Positions 1 through 5,700 of a DNA stretch of 6,221 nt are shown here, piece after piece. Position 1 is the first letter of the stretch. Every line of letters begins with the position of its first letter. The position numbers were made by a program, and so were the translations under genes. The notes under the pieces were generated by a model that saw only the letters and a list, made by a program, of their open reading frames with translations, ran no database searches and had not been told where the DNA came from. The stretch comes from Akkermansiaceae bacterium (GTDB lineage Bacteria > Verrucomicrobiota > Verrucomicrobiia > Verrucomicrobiales > Akkermansiaceae). Where the stretch lies: NCBI GenBank assembly GCA_023300065.1, contig JALZWJ010000010.1:1-6221 (forward strand), in the 5' to 3' direction.

Positions 1-17
1 TCATAAGGAGAACTTGT

Positions 18-155
18 ATGTATAAATGCTCCGCTAGGCAAAGAGATAAAGTAATAAAGAGGAGTTTAAGAAAAAATCGGGTAATTATTGGCCGTTTTTT
101 CCATAGGATTTTTGATACTGGGCGAGGTCGATCCAGAAATTATGGGAGATTTTGA
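18..155 (+). CDS. Possible small basic protein (45 aa), overlapping the 3' end of the left paralog gene on the other strand
   Basis: An ATG at 18 is preceded by AAGGAG (5-10) with a 7-base spacer, the best Shine-Dalgarno match in the window. The frame runs 45 codons to TGA at 153-155. The predicted protein is very basic: about 15 of its 45 residues are Lys or Arg, including the run KRSLRKNR. It has no membrane segment and I do not recognise it. Against it: its second half lies antisense to the end of the gene at 85-1071, short ORFs occur by chance, and no other gene here has such a strong ribosome site. It could be a true small gene, the ribosome site of something now lost, or chance. Low confidence. 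Confidence 0.25.
   Translation: MYKCSARQRDKVIKRSLRKNRVIIGRFFHRIFDTGRGRSRNYGRF
71..100 (-). terminator. Weak hairpin around the stop codon of the left paralog gene
   Basis: AAAAAA (71-76) and TTTTTT (95-100) flank CGG (78-80) and CCG (92-94). This gives an imperfect stem with one bulged base (77) and an 11-base loop that holds the TAA stop (85-87 on the plus strand). On the minus-strand transcript the stem ends in a run of six U, as an intrinsic terminator would. Only three GC pairs support the stem, so it is weak. The layout would read similarly in both directions. Confidence 0.3.
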
Positions 156-1071
156 TGATCTCTACTGCGGTCCCTTCGTGATTCCAGCGAACTGTGACTG
201 TGACGGGTTGTCGTCCGCCTGGGGGGACGATTTTTTTGAGAGTGCGTGCCATTTTGGTGTCGATTTGGAAGAAGCCGGGAAGGCTCTGCTCATCTCCTCT
301 GGTGTAGATTTTACAGAATCCAAATTTTTGAGGGTCCGCGGTTTGTTGCCCCCCTCCGGCCCGGGCGAGATAGACGCGCATGGTGGTAGGTTCTCTGGGT
401 TTGGTTTCTTGGAAGCGCTTCCAAGATTGTTCGCCATAACCGACGGATGAAGCCCAATCGATTTTCATTTCAGTTTGGGTGGGGAGGAGATTGAAGACCC
501 AGCCAGATGATTCTTCGGCCTCAAGAGCTAGGACGGCGTGCATGGTGACGCCGCCAAAGGCTGCTGTGTTATTCTCTAAGATTCTTCCGAAGTTCTGGGG
601 CGGGTGGATGCCGGGGCGGTTGTAGTATTCATCCAATGAGTCTTGGAAATGGTTTCCGCCAATGATGAAGCGGCAGCGCTCTGCGTTCGAGCTAGCGTTC
701 ATGAAACCGCTGAGGCATTTTTCGATCGCTTGCTGAATTTCAGTTGGGGTGGCCTTTTCAATGAAAGACTCCGGAGGGGGTGGTGTGAGGGTGCTTCTGC
801 GATTCTCTGAGTGGTCCTTGCCTTGATGAAAGAGAGAGAGTGCAAACAGGCTGGCAGCGCCGAAGGGGATGATCAAGGCGAGGCTGATCATGATTCGATG
901 ATTTCTCCGCCTACTTTGAATCTCTTCCCAATCTTTTTCAGGATCATGGGGGGCTTGATTTTGAGGCTGTTGATCGGAGTCTAGGTAGTCGTTGGCGATT
1001 TGGCCTCTGCGGTCCTCAGATCTTAGCCGACCTTTTGTAGCCTCGTTTTGTGGGTCAGAGTCATCTTCCAT
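85..1071 (-). CDS. Single-pass membrane protein of unknown function, paralog of the divergent gene to its right
   Basis: This 328-residue protein has a charged, Gln/Asp-rich N-terminal tail (1-53), a basic patch RRRNHR (54-59), and one hydrophobic helix (about 60-82). Then come a Pro-rich linker (TPPPP, 96-100) and a C-terminal domain (about 101-325). The basic patch before the helix predicts N-terminus inside and C-terminal domain outside the cytoplasmic membrane. The C-terminal domain matches that of the 1230-2195 product along its whole length, about one third identical by eye. Shared landmarks are SF.E.A.P.EI near 102-112, GFM at 122-124, EYY at 148-150, AFGG at 171-174, IDW.S.V.YGE..W..F at 204-220, MR.YL.R at 231-237 and WID at 313-315. 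I do not recognise the family and assign no function. The start at 1071 fits the length of the paralog, though no Shine-Dalgarno sequence is evident. The gene is alone on its strand, and the two genes likely share the divergent control region. Confidence 0.82.
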   Translation of the reverse strand: MEDDSDPQNEATKGRLRSEDRRGQIANDYLDSDQQPQNQAPHDPEKDWEEIQSRRRNHRIMISLALIIPFGAASLFALSLFHQGKDHSENRRSTLTPPPPESFIEKATPTEIQQAIEKCLSGFMNASSNAERCRFIIGGNHFQDSLDEYYNRPGIHPPQNFGRILENNTAAFGGVTMHAVLALEAEESSGWVFNLLPTQTEMKIDWASSVGYGEQSWKRFQETKPREPTTMRVYLARAGGGQQTADPQKFGFCKIYTRGDEQSLPGFFQIDTKMARTLKKIVPPGGRQPVTVTVRWNHEGTAVEIIKISHNFWIDLAQYQKSYGKNGQ

Positions 1072-1229
1072 ACGGCGAGATTAGGGGCGGACACGTGCCT
1101 TTTAAAGTAATTATGAATTTCGGGCGGCAATGATCTAATCGATGATTTGAGTGAGATCGCCGCCGTTAAAACGGCGACTCGATTTTGTAGAGTGGACAAT
1201 CAGAGGTGAGGTGATTTTAGTGAAAGGCG
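1072..1229. promoter_or_regulatory. Shared divergent promoter region between the two paralog genes
   Basis: The 158 bases between the two divergent starts must hold promoters for both genes unless transcription enters from elsewhere. An AT-rich patch at about 1100-1120 (TTTTAAAGTAATTATGAATT) could serve the leftward gene. On the minus strand TTGCCG lies 18 bases before TTTAAA, a weak match to a sigma-70 promoter. For the rightward gene I see no convincing -35/-10 pair. The inverted repeat at 1156-1183 lies closer to the rightward gene. The rightward ATG has AAAGG only two bases upstream, and GAGGTGA further up at 1203-1209. A CACGTG at 1092-1097 is probably chance. Confidence 0.4.
1156..1183. 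repeat. Inverted repeat in the divergent intergenic region (possible operator)
   Basis: CGCCGTT (1161-1167) and AACGGCG (1170-1176) form perfect 7-base arms around AA. Outer arms ATCG (1156-1159) and CGAT (1180-1183) extend the symmetry with a small internal loop. Four T follow at 1183-1186, but no gene ends here, so a terminator role is unlikely. A dimeric regulator site, or a hairpin in the leader of the rightward gene, is the more natural reading. This is inferred from symmetry and position only. Confidence 0.45.
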
Positions 1230-2195
1230 ATGAACGTAGAGAGTGAGGGAGAGAAGCGGCGGGAGAAGCGAGGGAAGACTTTTGGGGGGGCACGAGCGGA
1301 TGAGTATTTGTTTAATAACTCGATGAGCTGTGAAGAGGTGGATGCTTTTGACGATCCTGAGTTGTATTCAGAAAAACTGGTGGTCGGGCGGACGGTGCGG
1401 AATTTGGGGTTCGGTATTTTGGGGCTTCTGGTGGTTGCGTTGGTGGGGATTTTTGTGCTGATTCAATGGTCCACGAAGAATGAAGATGAGGTGGCGGTCG
1501 ATTCGGATTTAGTAGTGCTTTCTTTTATGGAGAGGGCGAAGCCTGCTGAGATTAAGGCGTCGGTAGAGCAGGCGGTGCGGGGATTCATGGAGGGGGAGAC
1601 GTTAGAGGAGCGGGCGCGGTATTTGGTGCGTGGTGAGGAGATGCTCCCTCTGCTGAAGGAGTATTATAAGCGGGTGCAAAATCCCTTACCGAGAGGTTTT
1701 ACGGGGATTAATGAGCAAATTAATTCCGCTTTTGGGGGCATCCCCCTGACCGCTGCAAGGGCCCTGGATGAGGATAGGGATGAGCATTGGTTTACGGTGG
1801 TTTCTGGGCGTGACCAGATGCTGATTGATTGGGAGTCGACGGTCTGTTATGGGGAGATTGAATGGGGAAATTTTATCAAAAACCGCGCGGAGAAGGAATA
1901 CCTGATGCGGGGCTACCTTCTTCGCGTCGTCGATGAGGAGCAAGCGGGCAAGGGGGATGCGCCGCTTTACTATCGGGTGAAGGACCGGAGTGGGGCGGTG
2001 TCAATTGTGGCTGAGCCATCTCGGGGGGGGAAGGTGGAGTCACTTTTGAAGAGCTTGGTTGCGGAGGGTGAAAGTCGCCCGATGACGGTTCGGATTAAGT
2101 TCGGTGATGGGGAGCCCTTTGCGCAAATTACGGAGGTTGTCCACGATTTGTGGATCGATGTTGATAGGGTGGAGAAGTTTCGGGAAGGGGAGTGA
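1230..2195 (+). CDS. Single-pass membrane protein of unknown function, paralog of the divergent gene to its left
   Basis: This 321-residue protein has a basic start (EKRREKRGK, 8-16), an acidic stretch (35-48), one hydrophobic helix (about 59-79) and a C-terminal domain (about 96-316) predicted outside the cytoplasmic membrane. The domain aligns with that of the 85-1071 product: SFMERAKPAEI at 98-108, GFM at 118-120, EYYKR at 144-148, AFGG at 167-170, IDWESTVCYGE..W..F at 199-215, MRGYL at 226-230 and WID at 308-310. The family is not recognised. ATG 1230 is the first possible ATG after an in-frame TGA at 1221-1223; Met32 (1323) is a less likely alternative. Base use differs from its neighbours: the coding strand is strongly G-rich with many GAG, GGG, GCG and GTG codons. 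The gene contains runs of seven G (1284-1290) and eight G (2023-2030). Its stop lies in the loop of the terminator that follows. No sigma factor or other partner gene sits beside it. Confidence 0.87.
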   Translation: MNVESEGEKRREKRGKTFGGARADEYLFNNSMSCEEVDAFDDPELYSEKLVVGRTVRNLGFGILGLLVVALVGIFVLIQWSTKNEDEVAVDSDLVVLSFMERAKPAEIKASVEQAVRGFMEGETLEERARYLVRGEEMLPLLKEYYKRVQNPLPRGFTGINEQINSAFGGIPLTAARALDEDRDEHWFTVVSGRDQMLIDWESTVCYGEIEWGNFIKNRAEKEYLMRGYLLRVVDEEQAGKGDAPLYYRVKDRSGAVSIVAEPSRGGKVESLLKSLVAEGESRPMTVRIKFGDGEPFAQITEVVHDLWIDVDRVEKFREGE

Positions 2196-2216
2196 ATTCT
2201 TCCCCCTTCCGTTTTT
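2183..2216 (+). terminator. Intrinsic terminator overlapping the end of the right paralog gene
   Basis: GGAAGGGG (2183-2190) pairs perfectly with CCCCTTCC (2203-2210), with a 12-base loop, followed by G and five T (2212-2216). The left arm is coding sequence and the TGA stop (2193-2195) lies in the loop, so the gene and its terminator overlap. It would separate this gene from the pckA remnant, which reads toward it on the other strand. Confidence 0.65.
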
Positions 2217-2230
2217 CGATTATTTTAATG

Positions 2231-2703
2231 CTACGCTGAGGGGGCTGTGGGGCCGCCTTTGAGCATGTCTTGACTGCTACCGTTTTGGTAGTTTTTGAAA
2301 TTCTCGTGGAAGAGGTCAGCGAGGTGGCGGGCGGATTTGTCGAACTCGGCTTGGTCTGCATGGTAGGGGCGGGTGCAGATGACGCGGACTTTGATCCGGT
2401 TAGCGGGTCCCAGCCGGCGAAGGGATCGATGACGTAGAGTTGCTCACGGGTGGTGAGGTAGTCTTTGGCGCGCTAGCGGTTGATTTCGAGGGTATGCTCG
2501 GTGATGCGTTTGTCGCCGGGGGAGCGGCTGGTTTTTTCGCCAGAGTAGGCGATGAGGGCACCGAAGGCAGAGAGTGAAGTGGAGGGTTCGTAGCGGATGG
2601 CATCCATGCAAAGGTGGGATGCGGAGGGGTTGCGGAGGATGTGGTCTGCGTCGAGTCCGAGGTGCGAGAGACCGATGGTTTTTACTGGGGAGATGAGTCA
2701 CAT
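2231..2703 (-). pseudogene. pckA: Remnant of ATP-dependent phosphoenolpyruvate carboxykinase (pckA)
   Basis: An intact enzyme would convert oxaloacetate and ATP to phosphoenolpyruvate, CO2 and ADP, the entry step of gluconeogenesis. The minus strand, read across frames, gives in order: SPVKTIGLSHLGLDADHILR, AIRYEP, FGALIAYSGEKTSRSPGDKR, EINR-stop-RAKDYL, LYVIDPFAGWDP, then after a frame change RIKVRVICTRPYHA. It then jumps to the C-terminal DQAEFDKSARHLADLF and HENFKNYQNG, ending at TAG (2231-2233). These match the N-terminal domain and the extreme C-terminus of the plant-like ATP-PEPCK family. Lesions: TGA as codon 2 after a plausible ATG (2701-2703, with AGGA upstream); GAG to TAG at 2473-2475; one base lost at about 2399-2403; some 20 residues lost after DKRI; and the whole centre, roughly 370 residues including the kinase nucleotide-binding motifs, lost at about 2354-2359. 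The usual GRSPKDK is SRSPGDK. It cannot encode an active enzyme. An intact copy may exist elsewhere in the genome. Confidence 0.87.
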
Positions 2704-2787
2704 TTTTCCTGCTAGTGTAAATGATTCTGCCGCGGAATAGGTGGAAAAAAAATTGACCTTTTTATTAGATTTTGATTTAAATAACTA
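2704..2787 (+). promoter_or_regulatory. AT-rich promoter region directly upstream of the CotH-type protein gene
   Basis: TTGACC (2753-2758) resembles a -35 box. At 16 to 19 bases downstream the sequence reads TTTAAATA (2776-2783), which could hold a -10 box. If so, transcription would begin at or just before the ATG at 2788. No Shine-Dalgarno sequence lies in the 20 bases before that ATG. A near-palindrome, ATTCTGC/GCGGAAT (2724-2738, one T/G mismatch per arm), lies just upstream and could bind a regulator. The other strand of this gap once served the pckA remnant. All assignments rest on short motif matches. Confidence 0.35.
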
Positions 2788-5700
2788 ATGGATCCAGTGA
2801 CTTCTCAAACTTGGGTGAAGAAATATGTTTTGGTGTTACCAATCCTCTTTTTGAACGTGAGTGCTGAAGAACTCGCTCCTGACGATCCGAGTATCTCCGG
2901 TAGTCTTAGTCTGTGGTTACGCAACGCGGATATCGACTACGACCCTGCAGCTGGCGAGTGGTTAGACTCATCTGGGAATGATCATCATGCCCAAGGAATT
3001 GGTGTCGTTGACGGTATTACTTGGAGCGCTCCCAATCAATCGAGCATTGCTGGTGGAACGCTCACTCCGAATGAATTAGAGAGCGTCCATTTCTCTGGTG
3101 ATCGTGATGACATTCTGGCCATCACTGATGTGAATGACGGAAGCGGCTTGTCTGAATTGACCATCATTACGGTCTACTCCACTTCATCAAACAACGGTAT
3201 CAATCGCCCTCTCGGATTCGGCTCGATTTCTGCTGCGGGGAATCTTGGTAATCATTTCAACCTCGCTAGTGACCCCTCCATTCGTAAAGACAATGGCCAG
3301 ATCGGCTCTGGAGGCTACAGCGCCGCGATTCCTCTGAATACGCCTTTCATTCGCAGTGCGCGAATGGACAGCAATGGAGTTGATGAATGGTTCAATACCA
3401 CCGGTAATTTAAATGCCGTCCTTACAGATGCTGGAACGAGCTTCACCACCAGTTCAGATGAATTTTTTCTAGGCGACGTGCGAGCCGGGGCCTCCTCCGT
3501 CTCTGGTAGCACCAATACTGCCGATGCGGATATCGTCGAAGTTCTAGTCTATAACACTGCGCTCAGTGATACCCAAATCGCCGATATTAACGAGTGGCTT
3601 GTCGCTAATTTAGGTGGAACTCCCGCACCCTCGGTTACAACTTTTACGGGCACCCCTGGGATGATTCCATCAGGTGGGAGCACGACCTTAGACTGGGTGG
3701 TCGAACGTGCTAACACCGTGAACATCGCCCCCACCGTGGGAACCGTTACCACCACTGGCACCATGAGTGTCTCACCGACGACCACCACGACCTACACGCT
3801 CACTGCGACCGGAGCGGGCGGGATGACCACAGCGGAAGTGACGATTGGCGTTGATGTGCCTGTCAGTGATCCTATCATCACTGAGATCCTTGCTAGCAAT
3901 GACAACGGCCTTGAAGATGAGGATGCGGACGCCTCCGACTGGATCGAAATCCACAATCCTAACGCCTTTGATCTTGACCTCAGCGACTACTATCTGAGCG
4001 ATGAGCCGACAAACCCAACTCAATGGAAAATTTCAAGCGGAACAATCATTTCGGGCGGCCAGCACCTTCTCGTTTTTGCCTCTGGAAAAGATCGGGCCAT
4101 TAGCGGTTCAGAACTCCACACCAACTTCAGCCTCAGCAGCTCTGGCGAAACTCTCCGCTTGATCGCCCCCGATGGCTTCACTGTGGTTTCTGAAGTCAAT
4201 TTCCCGGCGCAAATCACTGACATTTCCTACGGTATTGATGATACCGATATCACTCGCTTCCTCACCCCGACTCCTGGTGCTCCAAATAGCAGTGGCTTTG
4301 ATGGGCGGGTCTCGGATACGAACTTTAGTCTCAAGCGGGGCTTCTACGAGACTCCTCAGAGCCTGACGATTACGAGCGATACAATCGGTGCCGTCATTCG
4401 CTACACCACCGATGGCAGCGAACCGACCGAGACCAACGGAACCACCTTTACCACGGCGATCCCGATCACCACGACGACTGTCCTGCGTGCCGCTGCTTTT
4501 AAGGCAGGATTACTAGCAACCAACGTCGATACTCAGAGCTACCTCTTCCTCGATGATGTCATTCAACAACCGGCTAACCCAGTCGGCGCTCCCACCTCGT
4601 GGGGATCACGCTCCGTTGACTACGAGATGGATCCAGATGTGGTGAATGACCCGGCTTATCGCGATGAAATCATCGATGGTCTTAAGAGCATTCGCACTCT
4701 CTCGATCGTGGCCCCCAATGATCAATTCTTTGATGGCCCACTCGCGATTTATGCCAACCCTCAGAATGATGGGCGAGCATGGGAGCGCGAGGTTTCTTTC
4801 GAGTTTCTCCACTCTGATGATTCCTCAGAAGACGTGCAAACAAACTGCGGAATACGCATTCACGGCAATGGTTCACGCAGTGCCAACGGTCAGCCAAAAC
4901 ACGGCTTCCGTGTCGAGTTCCGTGGCGAATACGGAATGAAAAATTTGAATTACAAACTCTTCCCCGACACGAACGTGGACGAATTCGACAGCATTATCCT
5001 CCGTGGTCAAAACGCTCACGGTTGGACTAGAAATTCGCAAATTGGCAGCGGCGTCGGCACTACGGAGCGTGAGCAGTCACAGTATATTCGAGATTCCTTC
5101 GCGCGCGATATCATCAAGGACATGGGGCAAACTTCTGGTGAGTCGACGTACGTGCATCTCTACATTAACGGGATCTACTGGGGACTCTACAACCCCGTGG
5201 AATACCCACGTGCCGCTTATGGCGTGTCGCACTTCGGTGGTGAAGATGAAGAGTACGACGCGATCAACCGCCGCACCGTCACTACCAAAATCCTTGATGG
5301 AACCTTCGATGCTTGGAACGAGATGCAGGACCTCGCGAACTCCGGCCTGGAAACCCAAGCAAAGTATGAGGAAATGGAGACTCATCTGGATATCGACAAT
5401 CACATCGACTACTTCCTCATGCACCAATACATGGGGAGCCGCGATGGGCCTGAGGTCTTTGATTCCAATAACATGCGCGCTATCCGCAAGACTCGCGGGG
5501 ACAATACTACGACGTGGATCGGGATGCCGTGGGACATGGAGGCCAGCATGTTCGAGATCGATGTCACTCGTAATGTGAACGTTGGCGATGCGAGTCAGCA
5601 GGCAGGCTCTCTCGCTCGGGTCTATTCAGAGTTACGCGAAAACCCAGAATTCCGCCTTCGCTACGCAGACCGCGTGCGCCGTCACTGCTTCAACGGCGGG

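Noticed and set aside
88..450. Plus-strand ORF of 120 codons opposite the left paralog gene
   Set aside because: It is antisense to a gene supported by full-length paralogy, starts at TTG with no close ribosome site, and has no recognisable features.
1092..1097. CACGTG palindrome upstream of the left paralog gene
   Set aside because: A single six-base palindrome is expected by chance and no second copy is seen nearby.
85..2195. Reading the two paralogs as anti-sigma factors (cytoplasmic tail, one helix, outer domain)
   Set aside because: No sigma factor gene is adjacent, and the tails show no zinc-binding or other anti-sigma motif.
2128..2361. Minus-strand ORF of 77 codons spanning the terminator
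   Set aside because: It is out of frame with the PEPCK C-terminal segment it overlaps and runs into the convergent gene; low-complexity Thr/Ser/Pro content.
2400..2701. Two short minus-strand ORFs rich in Pro/Ser/Arg
   Set aside because: They are out-of-frame readings of the pckA remnant; the frame between them carries recognisable PEPCK sequence.
3315..4223. Minus-strand ORFs opposite the CotH-type gene
   Set aside because: They lie fully antisense to a long frame with clear domains, and their composition is a mirror of its codon bias.
5003..5578. Plus-strand ORF of 191 codons in another frame within the CotH domain
   Set aside because: The true frame here carries the conserved CotH motifs; this one is Ser/Arg/Thr-rich with no motif.
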